Below are positions 45,149 to 53,901 of a stretch of 64,000 nt of DNA, piece by piece (the stretch's first letter is position 1; every line of letters begins with the position of its first letter). The stretch comes from Bradyrhizobium sp. 21 (GTDB taxonomy: Bacteria; Pseudomonadota; Alphaproteobacteria; Rhizobiales; Xanthobacteraceae): positions 601,881 to 665,880 of the forward strand of contig NZ_JADPJG010000002.1 in NCBI RefSeq assembly GCF_023073335.1, given 5' to 3'. The notes under the pieces are model-generated. The model was not told where the DNA came from. It saw only the letters and a list, made by a program, of their open reading frames with translations, and did not search any database. The translations under genes were made by a program, and so were the position numbers.

Positions 45149-46848
45149 ATGCGCCTCCTGAACCGAATTGGTCGCGGTTCTTTCCGCCAGCTGACTGGCT
45201 TGCGTGCTATCGGCGCGAATGGCTGCCGTCCGACGCCGTGGCCGGCATCACGCTCGCGGCCTATGCCATTCCGGTCTCGCTCGCCTATGCGGCGCTCGCA
45301 GGCCTGCCGCCGCAGATCGGCGTCTACGGCTACATGCTCGGCGGCCTCGGTTATGCGTTGCTTGGCGCATCGCGGCAGCTCGCGATCGGTCCGACCTCGG
45401 CAATCTCCCTGATGATCGCAGCGACCGTCGGCGTGCTGGCCGGAGGCGATGCGGTGCGCTATGCGCAGATCGCAAGCCTTGCGGCCTTCGCGGTGGCGGT
45501 GCTGTGCTTCATCGCCTGGCTGTTCAAGCTGAGCGTGCTGGTCCGCTTGGTCAGCGACAGCATATTGGTCGGCTTCAAGGCCGGTGCCGGGCTCACCATC
45601 ATCATGAGCCAGTTGCCGAGCCTGCTAGGGGTTGCCGGCGGCGGCCACAATTTCTTCGACCGGGCCATCAAGCTGGTCGGGCAGCTCGGCGGCATCGACC
45701 CGCTGGTGCTCGCCATCGGCGCGATCGCGCTGCTGCTCCTCTTGCTCGGCGAACGGCTTCTGCCGGGCAAACCGGTCGGCATCACCATCGTCGCACTCGC
45801 GATCGTGACGGCGACGCTCCTTGGGCTTCCGGCGCTCGGTGTGCCCGTCACCGGGAAGATACCGGAAGGCCTGCCGGCGCTGGGGCTGCCGACTTTCGGC
45901 CTGTTGGCGTTCGACGATCTCTTTCCGCTCGCCGCAGGCTGCGTGCTGCTGGCCTATATCGAGGGTGTGTCGGCGGCTCGGAGTTTTGCCGCCAAGCACG
46001 GCTATCCGCTCGACGTCCGCCAGGAGTTTCTGGGGCTGGGCGCGGCGAACCTCGCGGCGGCGTTCGGCCATGGCTATCCCGTCGCCGGCGGCCTGTCGCA
46101 GTCTGCGGTCAACGATAATGCTGGCGCGCGGACGCCGCTGGCGCTGGTGATCTGTTCCGTGACGCTCGGGCTATGTCTTCTGTTTTTCACGGGGCTGCTC
46201 ACCAATTTGCCCAAGGCGGTGCTCGCAGCCATCGTCTTCGCAGCCGTCTACAAGCTGGTCGATGTCCGCGCACTGCTGAAGATGTGGCAGGTCAGCCGGA
46301 TTGACTTTTACGCCGCGGCGATTGCCCTCGTCTCGGTGCTCTTGCTCGGTATCCTCCAGGGAGTCCTGCTGGCGTCGATTGCGTCGATTTTCCTGCTGCT
46401 GGCGCGCGCCTCGCGGCCGAACGTAGCGTTCCTCGGCCGACTGCCCGGCACCGGCCGCTATTCGGATAGCGCCAGGCATCAGGATGTCGAGCCGCTGGTC
46501 GGTATCATCGCCTTCAGGCCCGAAGCTTCGCTGCTCTACATCAATGCCGAGACGATCCTCGATACGGTCCTGATTGCGCTGCGCAGATCCGCGGACGTCC
46601 GGCTCGTGGCCTGCGATCTCTCGGCGTCGCCCTATATCGATCTGGCGGGTGCACGCATGCTGCACGATCTTCATGACGAGCTTGCGTCACGGCGGGTCAC
46701 CCTCTGCATCGTCGGTGCGCATGCGCAGCTCCGCGATCTCCTGCGCGCCGAAGGGCTCGCGGAGAAGACCGACAGCGGCCAGTGGTTGCGCTCGCTCGAC
46801 AGCGTTCTCGGTGACGACAAGGGCGATCCGCCTCAACGACCGGCCTGA
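45145..46848 (+). CDS. SulP family inorganic anion transporter with STAS domain
   Basis: This 567-residue protein has the SulP membrane core of about ten to twelve helices, starting with the family motif AVAGITLAAYAIPVSLAYAAL and GLPPQIGVYGYMLGG, then IGPTSAISLM. A cytoplasmic STAS domain follows (about 435-555; CDLSASPYIDLAGARMLHDL). It should carry sulfate, bicarbonate or another anion. Coupled to the DUF1275 gene by ATGA. Confidence 0.9.
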   Translation: MNAPPEPNWSRFFPPADWLACYRREWLPSDAVAGITLAAYAIPVSLAYAALAGLPPQIGVYGYMLGGLGYALLGASRQLAIGPTSAISLMIAATVGVLAGGDAVRYAQIASLAAFAVAVLCFIAWLFKLSVLVRLVSDSILVGFKAGAGLTIIMSQLPSLLGVAGGGHNFFDRAIKLVGQLGGIDPLVLAIGAIALLLLLLGERLLPGKPVGITIVALAIVTATLLGLPALGVPVTGKIPEGLPALGLPTFGLLAFDDLFPLAAGCVLLAYIEGVSAARSFAAKHGYPLDVRQEFLGLGAANLAAAFGHGYPVAGGLSQSAVNDNAGARTPLALVICSVTLGLCLLFFTGLLTNLPKAVLAAIVFAAVYKLVDVRALLKMWQVSRIDFYAAAIALVSVLLLGILQGVLLASIASIFLLLARASRPNVAFLGRLPGTGRYSDSARHQDVEPLVGIIAFRPEASLLYINAETILDTVLIALRRSADVRLVACDLSASPYIDLAGARMLHDLHDELASRRVTLCIVGAHAQLRDLLRAEGLAEKTDSGQWLRSLDSVLGDDKGDPPQRPA

Positions 46849-46914
46849 TCACGCCCCTGTTGCAACGCGAAGGCATCGCTGCGGCCGATCGTCCCTTCAG
46901 AATGTACGCGACCG

Positions 46915-46928
46915 TTGACTTGGATCAA
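46915..46928. promoter_or_regulatory. FixK/FNR box before the Orn/Lys/Arg decarboxylase gene
   Basis: TTGACTTGGATCAA matches TTGAC/T-N4-ATCAA, with one base off the strict palindrome seen in the other copies. It is 86 bases before the decarboxylase ATG at 47014, which fits a transcript start near 46963. Confidence 0.6.
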
Positions 46929-47013
46929 TGGAGCGATCGGCGCCGCACTCACGATCCCGATCATCTTTGTCCCAAGGGGTTGCCATGGGACCGTGAAGGA
47001 TCGGGAGAGACAT

Positions 47014-49764
47014 ATGCACAAGGACGCCAAGCCCGCACAGACGCACATCGACCAGTTCTTTTCCGGGCCGGGAGCGCGGGCAGACCATTGGCGCGATCTG
47101 GTGGAGGCGGCAAAGGCGTGGGCGAGGGGCGGCAATCGCGCAACATATGACGCGGCGCTCGCCGAACTCTCGGTGACGGAGGAATTTCACGGCTATCCGG
47201 GCATGCGATTGATGGGCGCCCTGCGGGAAGCTGCTTCTACCGGAGATGCAGCCGCCTCGCTGGCTCTGTCGACCCGGCTCACGCAGGCCCTTCAGACCAA
47301 GTCGTTCCGCCAGCATGGCGGCGATTCCGGCGACGCGGATGAGGGCAATGGCGACGCCACGGAGCTGGTCTCGACATTCACCCCGCAATCGGGGCGCCGT
47401 CCTTATTTTGAAACGCTGATCGTCACCGGCGTCTCCTCCAACAACTGGCCGGCACTGACATCCGAATGGCGCAAGCTGAGGCGGCCGGTCGATCAGTTCG
47501 TCTATGAGCCAGTGATCGTGGGAAGTCTCGAAGACGCTTTCTGCGCTACGCTCCTGAACCCAGATATCGCGGCGGTCGTGATCAACGAAGGTTTTGCGCT
47601 GCGCTCCCGTCATGATGCGCCGGTGCTGCGCACGATGACGTCTTCGGCCGGCCTGCATGATGAAGCCGACGCTTCCGCGCTCCGGCTCGCCCATATCATC
47701 AAACGCGTCCGCCCCGAGCTCGACATCTATCTGATGTCCAATCGCGACGTGGAGGAGATGGCCGGCAATCCGGAGGCCAACGTGGCCCGCCGCATCTTTT
47801 ATTCGATCGAAGAGCTGCTTGAGCTGCATCTGTCCATCCTCGAAGGCGTGCAGGATCGCTTCGAGACGCCGTTCTTCGACAATCTGAAGAAGTACGCGCA
47901 GCGGCCAATCGGGACGTTCCATGCACTACCGATCGCGCGCGGGAAGTCCGTCTTCAAGTCGGACTGGATCCGCGACATGGGCGAGTTCTACGGCCTGAAC
48001 CTGTTCCTGGCCGAAAGTAGCGCCACTACGGGCGGCCTGGACAGCCTGCTCGAGCCGACCGGCACCATCAAGAGGGCGCAAGACAAGGCGGCACGCGCGC
48101 TCGGCGCCGACCGCGTCTTCTTTGTCACCAACGGGACCTCGACCTCGAACAAGATGGCGGTGCAGGCGCTGCTGGCGCCAGGCGACATCGCGATCGTCGA
48201 TCGCAACTGTCACAAGTCGCACCATTACGGCATGGTGCTGGCCGGGGCGCAGCCGCTCTATGTCGAAGCCTTCCCGATGACGGAATATTCGATGTATGGC
48301 GCGGTGCCGCTGAAGACGATCAAGCAGGCACTGCTGGGGGCGAAGGCCGACGGCCGTCTCGACCGCGTCAAGCTGCTTGATCTGACCAACTGCACCTTCG
48401 ATGGCCACATCTACAACACCCGCCGGGTGATGGAGGAATGCCTCGCCATCAAGCCGGACCTGATCTTCCTGTGGGACGAAGCCTGGTTCGGCTTTGCGCG
48501 CTTCTCGCCGTTCCTGCGACGGCGCACCGGATTGGGCGCGGCCAACGAGATCGAGGCCTGGATGCACGATCCGAAGTCGGTCGCGGCTTATGAGAAGCAG
48601 CAGGCCGAGCTCGGCAAAAACCCCTCGGAGGAGGTGCTGCTCAAGACCAGGCTCATTCCCGATCCGCGTCAGATCCGGCTGCGCGTCTACCAGACCAACT
48701 CGACCCACAAGTCGATGTCCGCCATCCGGCAAGGCTCGATGCTCTCCGTCAAGGACGTCGAATTTCATACTGTCGAGCAGCAGTTCAAAGAGGCGGTCTT
48801 CACCCATGCCTCGACCAGTCCGAACCAGCAGCTCATCGCCAGCCTCGACGTCTCGCGGCGCCAGATGGAGCTCGAAGGTTACGGTCTCGTCGCCAATGCG
48901 ATCGAGATCGCGATCGCCATCCGCAAGGCGGTCACCAACAATCCTCTGATCTCGAAATATTTCCGCATTGTCGGTGCGGACGGCATGGTGCCCGCACAAT
49001 ACCGCGAGAGCGGCTTTACGGACTATCTGGCGCCCGGCGTGAACTGGGCAAATACCCTGAAGAGCCTGGATGACGACGAATTCTGCCTTGATCCAACCCG
49101 CATGACTCTGGTGTGCGGCACCGCGGGCTTCGACGGCACCCAGTTCAAGGGCATGCTGGCCAACGAGTACAGCATTCAGGTCAACAAGACCTCGCGCAAC
49201 TCGGTTCTGCTCCAGTCCAATATCAACAACACGCGCAGCGACGTCGCGCAGCTGATCCGGGTGCTGGCCGAGATCGCCGGTGAGGTCGATCGCGGTCTGA
49301 AGCAGGGCGGCGCCAATGCGAAAAAAACGTTCGAGGCGCGGGTCAAGAGCCTGATGAAAGATGTCCCCGACCTGCCGAACTTCTCGCATTTCCACCCGAG
49401 CTTCCGTGGCGATGCCGGCGCCAAGACCAACGAGGGCGACATTCGCAGCGGCTTCTACGCGGCCTATGACGCGGCAGGCTGCGAATATATCCCGCTCGGC
49501 GATGCCGAGATCGACCGCCGCCTGAAGGCCGGCCCTGAGCTGGTGTCCGCCAGTTTCGTGATCCCGTATCCACCGGGCTTCCCGATCATGGTGCCCGGTC
49601 AGGTCATCACCCAGGAAACCATCGACTTCATGCGCAAGCTCGATGTGAAGGAGATCCACGGCTACGACGCCAAGGAAGGGTTGAAGCTCGTGCGCAGCGA
49701 AGCCCTGGCGAAGATCGGACGGCCGAAGCCCGGCACTTCGGCGAAGCTCAAGGCCGCGTCATAA
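47014..49764 (+). CDS. Orn/Lys/Arg-type PLP-dependent amino acid decarboxylase, long form
   Basis: This 916-residue enzyme is of the fold-type I decarboxylase family. The N-terminal wing domain (about 130-280) precedes the PLP domain, where FFVTNGTSTSNKMAVQALL, VDRNCHKSHHYG, FLWDEAWFG and the Schiff-base Lys566 (NSTHKSMSA) are all present. The C-terminal domain ends around PYPPGFPIMVPGQVIT. E. coli relatives have 710-755 residues; the extra length is a 130-residue N-terminus and an insertion between DEAWFG and STHK. Amino acid decarboxylation consumes a proton, so an acid-stress role with the AspT antiporter encoded 14 bases downstream is likely. The substrate amino acid is not decided by sequence. 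Confidence 0.9.
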   Translation: MHKDAKPAQTHIDQFFSGPGARADHWRDLVEAAKAWARGGNRATYDAALAELSVTEEFHGYPGMRLMGALREAASTGDAAASLALSTRLTQALQTKSFRQHGGDSGDADEGNGDATELVSTFTPQSGRRPYFETLIVTGVSSNNWPALTSEWRKLRRPVDQFVYEPVIVGSLEDAFCATLLNPDIAAVVINEGFALRSRHDAPVLRTMTSSAGLHDEADASALRLAHIIKRVRPELDIYLMSNRDVEEMAGNPEANVARRIFYSIEELLELHLSILEGVQDRFETPFFDNLKKYAQRPIGTFHALPIARGKSVFKSDWIRDMGEFYGLNLFLAESSATTGGLDSLLEPTGTIKRAQDKAARALGADRVFFVTNGTSTSNKMAVQALLAPGDIAIVDRNCHKSHHYGMVLAGAQPLYVEAFPMTEYSMYGAVPLKTIKQALLGAKADGRLDRVKLLDLTNCTFDGHIYNTRRVMEECLAIKPDLIFLWDEAWFGFARFSPFLRRRTGLGAANEIEAWMHDPKSVAAYEKQQAELGKNPSEEVLLKTRLIPDPRQIRLRVYQTNSTHKSMSAIRQGSMLSVKDVEFHTVEQQFKEAVFTHASTSPNQQLIASLDVSRRQMELEGYGLVANAIEIAIAIRKAVTNNPLISKYFRIVGADGMVPAQYRESGFTDYLAPGVNWANTLKSLDDDEFCLDPTRMTLVCGTAGFDGTQFKGMLANEYSIQVNKTSRNSVLLQSNINNTRSDVAQLIRVLAEIAGEVDRGLKQGGANAKKTFEARVKSLMKDVPDLPNFSHFHPSFRGDAGAKTNEGDIRSGFYAAYDAAGCEYIPLGDAEIDRRLKAGPELVSASFVIPYPPGFPIMVPGQVITQETIDFMRKLDVKEIHGYDAKEGLKLVRSEALAKIGRPKPGTSAKLKAAS

Positions 49765-49777
49765 AGGGGAACGAACA

Positions 49778-51478
49778 ATGTTGGGGTTTTTCACGTTTCT
49801 GCAGCAGAATCCGTTTCTGCTGCTGTTCTTCGTGGTCGGACTCGCCGTCTGGATCGGACGCGCTAACATCAAGGGCTACGGTCTCGGCATGGTGGCCGGC
49901 GCCATCGTGGTCGGCGCGGGACTGTCAGTCTGGGCCTCGACGTACGGCGTTAAGCTCGAGCTGAACACGTTCGCCAAGAGCCTGTTCTACTATCTCTTCA
50001 TGTACGGCGTCGGCTTGCGCGTCGGCCCGTCGTTCATCAACAGCCTGAGCGGTGACGGGCTCAAGTTCCTGGTCCTGGCGGTGGTGTCGAGTGTGCTTGG
50101 TCTGGCGCTTGTCGTCATCTGCGCAAAGCTGTTCGCTCTGCCGCCGGGTGCGGCCGGCGGCATGCTGGCGGGCTCGCAGACCATGTCGGCTGCGATCGGC
50201 TCGGCTGAGCAGGCGATAACCTCTGGCGTCGTCAAGCTGCCTGAGGGGATGAAGCCCGAGGATGCGTCGGGCATGATCGCGCTATCCTACGGCATCACGT
50301 ATATCTGGGGTACCGTCGGCATCATCCTGATCTGCAAATATCTCCCGCGTTGGTGGGGCGTCGACGCCAAGGCGGCGGCGAAGAAGTATGAGGAAGAGTT
50401 CGGCGTCAAGGATCTCGAAGGCGCCGGCCTCACCGGTTATCGCCAGTTTGGGCTGCGGGCCTATCGGCTGGAAAATCCCGCCCAGGCCGGGATGAGCATC
50501 GCCGGCTTCCGCAAGGCCAATCCCGAATACCGCATCGCCAACGTGTTGCGTGGCGGCGAGTCGGTGGGGGCCGACCCCGACCTCGTCCTCCTGAAGGGCG
50601 ACATCATCGCGCTGGGCGGCGCGACCGAGCATCTCACCGACAAGATGGGCCTGATCGGTCCCGAGGTTGCCGACGCCAAGGCGCTCGGCATTCCCCTGGA
50701 TCAGGCTGACATTCTCGTCACCAACAAGGAGATGGTCGGACGGACCTTCGAGTCCTTCCGGGAGCAGGCGATTGCCGGTCAGTTGCAGATCGGCAAGGTT
50801 GAACGCGGTGGCGTGCAGATTCCGGCCGGTCTCAAGACCGAACTGCAGCGGATGGACATCATCACGGTCGTCGGCCTGAAGTCTGCCGTCAATGACCTCG
50901 GCGAGATGTGGGGCCGCATCGCGCGCACGAATACCTCTACCGATCTGCTGACACTGGCCGCGGGCATGATCCTCGGCTTCCTGATCGGCATGATCGAATT
51001 CCCGGCCTTCGGCGCCAAGATCGGTCTCGGCAATGCCGGCGGCCTGTTGCTGTCCGGCGTGATCGTGTCCTCGGCCGTGTCGCGGCTGCGGTTCTTCGGC
51101 AACACGCCGAACGCGGCGCGTAACGTACTGGAGGATCTCGGCCTCGTCGTCTTCGTCGCCATCGTCGGCGTCAACGCCGGCGCCGGATTGCTCTCGCAGC
51201 TAACGGGTGCCATTGCCTTGAAGATTTTCATCGCCGGCTTCATCGCCTGCACGGTTCCGCCGTTCATCGTCTGGGCGATTGGCTACCACATCTTCAAGAT
51301 CAACCCGGCCGTGCTGATGGGCGGCGTTGCCGGAGCGCGGTCGCACTCCGGTCCGTGCCGTGAGGCCGCGGTCGAAATCCAGAGCTCAGTGCCGTGGATC
51401 GGGTTCCCCGTCGCCTATGCCGTGTCCGGCATCCTGCTCACCATCTTCGGCTACTTCGCAATGCTCCTGGCACAATAG
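49778..51478 (+). CDS. AspT-type amino acid antiporter (AAEx family), copy 2
   Basis: This 566-residue protein has the same layout as the copy at 42641: two membrane halves around two TrkA-C/RCK_C domains (about residues 205-375). GSQTMSAAIGSAEQAI and GVAGARSHSGPCREAAVEIQ are the membrane motif regions of the family. It lies 13 bases after the decarboxylase and surely shares its transcript. It probably exchanges the amino acid substrate for the product. AspT proteins are known for aspartate:alanine; pairing with an Orn/Lys/Arg-type decarboxylase is unusual. Confidence 0.88.
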   Translation: MLGFFTFLQQNPFLLLFFVVGLAVWIGRANIKGYGLGMVAGAIVVGAGLSVWASTYGVKLELNTFAKSLFYYLFMYGVGLRVGPSFINSLSGDGLKFLVLAVVSSVLGLALVVICAKLFALPPGAAGGMLAGSQTMSAAIGSAEQAITSGVVKLPEGMKPEDASGMIALSYGITYIWGTVGIILICKYLPRWWGVDAKAAAKKYEEEFGVKDLEGAGLTGYRQFGLRAYRLENPAQAGMSIAGFRKANPEYRIANVLRGGESVGADPDLVLLKGDIIALGGATEHLTDKMGLIGPEVADAKALGIPLDQADILVTNKEMVGRTFESFREQAIAGQLQIGKVERGGVQIPAGLKTELQRMDIITVVGLKSAVNDLGEMWGRIARTNTSTDLLTLAAGMILGFLIGMIEFPAFGAKIGLGNAGGLLLSGVIVSSAVSRLRFFGNTPNAARNVLEDLGLVVFVAIVGVNAGAGLLSQLTGAIALKIFIAGFIACTVPPFIVWAIGYHIFKINPAVLMGGVAGARSHSGPCREAAVEIQSSVPWIGFPVAYAVSGILLTIFGYFAMLLAQ

Positions 51479-51509
51479 GTCGATGTCACAACTCAAGGGG
51501 AAACTGGTT

Positions 51510-51944
51510 ATGAGAAGAATTGCCAAATGCGTCGCTGTTGCAGCCACGCTTGCAGTCGCCGTCGGCTTCAGTACCGCCTCGCGTGCCGAGACGGGTCAGG
51601 TCGCCGTCGTCTTCACCAAGGGCGGCTTCATTGTCGGTGTCGGCGGCGGGGAGGGAGTGCTGGTCTACCGTGGTCATAAATATCCCTTCACCGTCTCCGG
51701 CATGAGCGTCGGCTTCACGATCGGGGCGTCCACCACAAAGTTCGTCGGTCGCGCCCTCAATCTGAAAGGGCCGCAGTCGATTGAAGGCTCCTATGCCGCA
51801 GGTGGCGCAGGCGGCGCCGTTGCGGCCGGCGCCGGTGCCGTGCAATTGCAGAACGGCAATGGCGTGATCCTTCAGCTCAGCGGACCGAGGGTCGGGGCGG
51901 AAGTGTCGGCTGCGGTGGGCGGCGTCACGATCCGGCTGAAATGA
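51510..51944 (+). CDS. Small secreted protein of unknown family (paralogue of 60962-61429)
   Basis: This 144-residue protein has a signal peptide (KCVAVAATLAVAVGFSTASRA). The mature part is glycine-rich: GQVAVVFTKGGFIVGVGGGE, then GVLVYRGHKYPF and later AVQLQNGNGVILQLSGP. I recognise no named family. The protein at 60962 shares the same pattern (TGQVHARIVKAGLLIGGGVG, then RGVLAYRGKSYAF and NGVQLRNEKGVTILLQGP). Both are probably exported envelope proteins. The ATG at 51510 has AAGGGGAAA upstream; an ATG at 51483 is possible. It follows the AspT gene by 31 bases. Confidence 0.75.
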   Translation: MRRIAKCVAVAATLAVAVGFSTASRAETGQVAVVFTKGGFIVGVGGGEGVLVYRGHKYPFTVSGMSVGFTIGASTTKFVGRALNLKGPQSIEGSYAAGGAGGAVAAGAGAVQLQNGNGVILQLSGPRVGAEVSAAVGGVTIRLK

Positions 51945-51952
51945 CCGCCAAG

Positions 51953-51985
51953 AAATCAGGCCGCGCTCCTGGCGCGGCCTGATTT
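51953..51985. terminator. Bidirectional terminator
   Basis: A perfect 14-bp stem (51953-51966 and 51972-51985; arm AAATCAGGCCGCGC) with a five-base loop lies between the convergent small-protein and PPK2 genes. The A/T ends of the stem give a U tract on both strands, so it can end transcripts from either side. Confidence 0.85.
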
Positions 51986-51988
51986 CCT

Positions 51989-52789
51989 TTAGTATCTTTC
52001 CTCGACGAATTTCAGCCCGCGCAGGCTCGCTTGATCGTTGTAGCGGCCCTTGAGGGATCGCTTCGGCAGCTTGACCTTTTTCGGCGCAATATTCTTGTAG
52101 GGGATCGCTCTCAGGATGTGGGAGATGACGTTGAGCCGTGCCCGCCTCTTGTCGTCGGAGCGGATCAGTCGCCAGGGCGCGTGTTTGGTGTCGGTCGCCT
52201 CGAACATCTTGTCGCGGGCTCGAGAATAATCGTACCAGCGCCCGAAGGATTCGGTGTCCATCGGACTGAGCTTCCATTGCCGCAGCGGATCTTCGATACG
52301 TGCCTTGAAGCGAAGTTCCTGCTCTTCCATCCCGACCTCCAGCCACAGCTTGATCAGGATGATGCCGGCATCCACGGCGAATTTCTCGACCTGCGGGCAC
52401 AATTCCAGGAAGCGCTTGTGCTCGGCCGGCGAGCAGAAACCCATGACATATTCGACGCCGGCGCGGTTGTACCAGCTGCGGTCGAAGATCACGATTTCGC
52501 CGCCGGCGGGGAATTGTTCGATATAGCGTTGCAGGAACAGCTGGGATTTTTGCCGATCGGATGGTGCGGGCAGGGCGCAGACCCGGAACACGCGCGGGCT
52601 CACCTTCTCGGTCAGCGCCTTGATGGTACCGCCCTTGCCGGCGGCGTCGCGCCCTTCGAAGATGATGATCACCTTCAACTTCTCCGCTTTCACCCATTCC
52701 TGAAGGTGACACAGCTCGACCTGGAGCTTTTCAAGCTCCGCCTCGTAGTCCTTCCGCTTCATCCGCTCCGCGGTCGCGTCCTTGGCCAT
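51989..52789 (-). CDS. ppk2: Polyphosphate kinase 2 (PPK2)
   Basis: This 266-residue enzyme has the PPK2 features: Walker A EGRDAAGKG (residues 45-53), Walker B region EIVIFDRSWYNRAGVE and the lid with arginines in the middle. It transfers phosphate between polyphosphate and nucleoside diphosphates or monophosphates. The ATG at 52789 has an AAGGAA site. Single-domain length suggests class I or III; the substrate preference (GDP, ADP or AMP) is not decidable here. Polyphosphate use would fit an energy-stress island. Confidence 0.9.
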   Translation of the reverse strand: MAKDATAERMKRKDYEAELEKLQVELCHLQEWVKAEKLKVIIIFEGRDAAGKGGTIKALTEKVSPRVFRVCALPAPSDRQKSQLFLQRYIEQFPAGGEIVIFDRSWYNRAGVEYVMGFCSPAEHKRFLELCPQVEKFAVDAGIILIKLWLEVGMEEQELRFKARIEDPLRQWKLSPMDTESFGRWYDYSRARDKMFEATDTKHAPWRLIRSDDKRRARLNVISHILRAIPYKNIAPKKVKLPKRSLKGRYNDQASLRGLKFVEERY

Positions 52790-52845
52790 GCCGGTTCCTT
52801 CGCTGCCGAATTCGTCAATCGTCCCAAAATCAATCGGCCCAAAAA

Positions 52846-53301
52846 TCAATCGTCCCAGGAAATGGTCACGCCGATATCGCCGGGCACGCCACCGGGGAAA
52901 TCGATGATCTGGTAGGCGATCCGATAGCCGCGCGGTTTCAGATAATCGGTCCAGAGCTGGAAGACCTCCTTGGGGATGCCCGTCAGCGTGTTCTCCCAAC
53001 CCTTTTCCATCTGATTGATGGCGCGTCCCTTGTCGGTGCAGAGCGAGTTGGGGAAACGATAAACCAGTACCTCCGTGAGGCCGTTTCGCACCGCACGCTG
53101 GATCACGGTCGAGGCGAGCTTGAGCTTCTCCTCCTCGCTCTTGCCGGAGGGTTTGCTCAATCGCTCGATCAGCGCGCGTTTCTCGGCCTCGGCGGCGGCT
53201 GCGAGGCGGACATATTCATCGGCCTTCTCGGCCTCCTTGAGGGCGGCTTCCTTGCGAATTTGCGTGGCATTCGGGATGAGATCGTCGATGTTACCGGTCA
53301 T
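52846..53301 (-). CDS. Conserved hypothetical protein
   Basis: This 151-residue cytoplasmic-looking protein has a charged, helical N-terminal half (IRKEAALKEAEKADEYVRLA, with many Lys/Glu) and a folded C-terminal half (LTEVLVYRFPNSLCTDKGRA, then GYRIAYQIIDFPGGVPGD). I do not recognise the family. The start at 53301 is 72 bases from the FixK box, in a geometry symmetric to the opposite gene. It lies upstream of PPK2 on the same strand and may share its transcript. Confidence 0.75.
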   Translation of the reverse strand: MTGNIDDLIPNATQIRKEAALKEAEKADEYVRLAAAAEAEKRALIERLSKPSGKSEEEKLKLASTVIQRAVRNGLTEVLVYRFPNSLCTDKGRAINQMEKGWENTLTGIPKEVFQLWTDYLKPRGYRIAYQIIDFPGGVPGDIGVTISWDD

Positions 53302-53372
53302 GGCTTGCGTCTCCTGCTCGCTTGTTCTGGGTCCGCATTCGTGAAACGCTAGGGTCGGCACCGCTCGCACCT

Positions 53373-53386
53373 TTGATCCAGATCAA
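53373..53386. promoter_or_regulatory. FixK/FNR box between divergent genes
   Basis: TTGATCCAGATCAA is identical to the box at 44388. It is 72 bases from each of the divergent start codons (53301 and 53458), so one box can serve both promoters at -41.5. Confidence 0.75.
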
Positions 53387-53457
53387 CCAATGCGTACCGG
53401 GATAGCGCTTCCTGCCTGCTGATCAATTCCGAACCCAATCCATTTGGAGAGTGAACG

Positions 53458-53901
53458 TTGAGTGAGCAGCTTCATCCCGCGGCCCCGCATCATCTGCCGT
53501 TCTATCTCGCGCCGGGGAGCGGGACCGATACGCTCATGGTGGTGATGGGCCTGTTTTTGATCGGCACCATCCCGTGGGTCGGCACGCTCTACTGGAAGCT
53601 GCACAGCATGCCGGAGCGGATGGCGCACAAGTCGCAGAAGCTGCAGTTTGAATTCGTCGCCGTGCTCGGCCTGATCTCGCTGTTCACGCACATGCATGTC
53701 TTCTGGGTCGCCGGCCTGCTGCTCGCGCTCATCGACATTCCGGATTTCGGCACGCCCCTGCGCAGCATTGCCGATTCCGTCGAAAAGATCGCGGACGCTA
53801 CGCCGATCACCGACGACCAAATCCTGTCAGGGGCTGCGGCTGCGACGCCTCCAAAAGACAAGCCCGGTCCGGCCAAGGAGAAGGAGCACAGCCATGTTTG
53901 A
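53458..53901 (+). CDS. DUF3302-like small membrane protein
   Basis: This 147-residue protein has two membrane helices (TLMVVMGLFLIGTIPWVGTLY and LGLISLFTHMHVFWVAGLLL) and a soluble, Pro/Lys-rich tail. The second helix resembles E. coli YiaW (DUF3302), which is encoded next to the HlyD-like YiaV, as here. The start is a TTG at 53458 with GGAGAG upstream. It overlaps the next gene by eight bases. Confidence 0.65.
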   Translation: MSEQLHPAAPHHLPFYLAPGSGTDTLMVVMGLFLIGTIPWVGTLYWKLHSMPERMAHKSQKLQFEFVAVLGLISLFTHMHVFWVAGLLLALIDIPDFGTPLRSIADSVEKIADATPITDDQILSGAAAATPPKDKPGPAKEKEHSHV

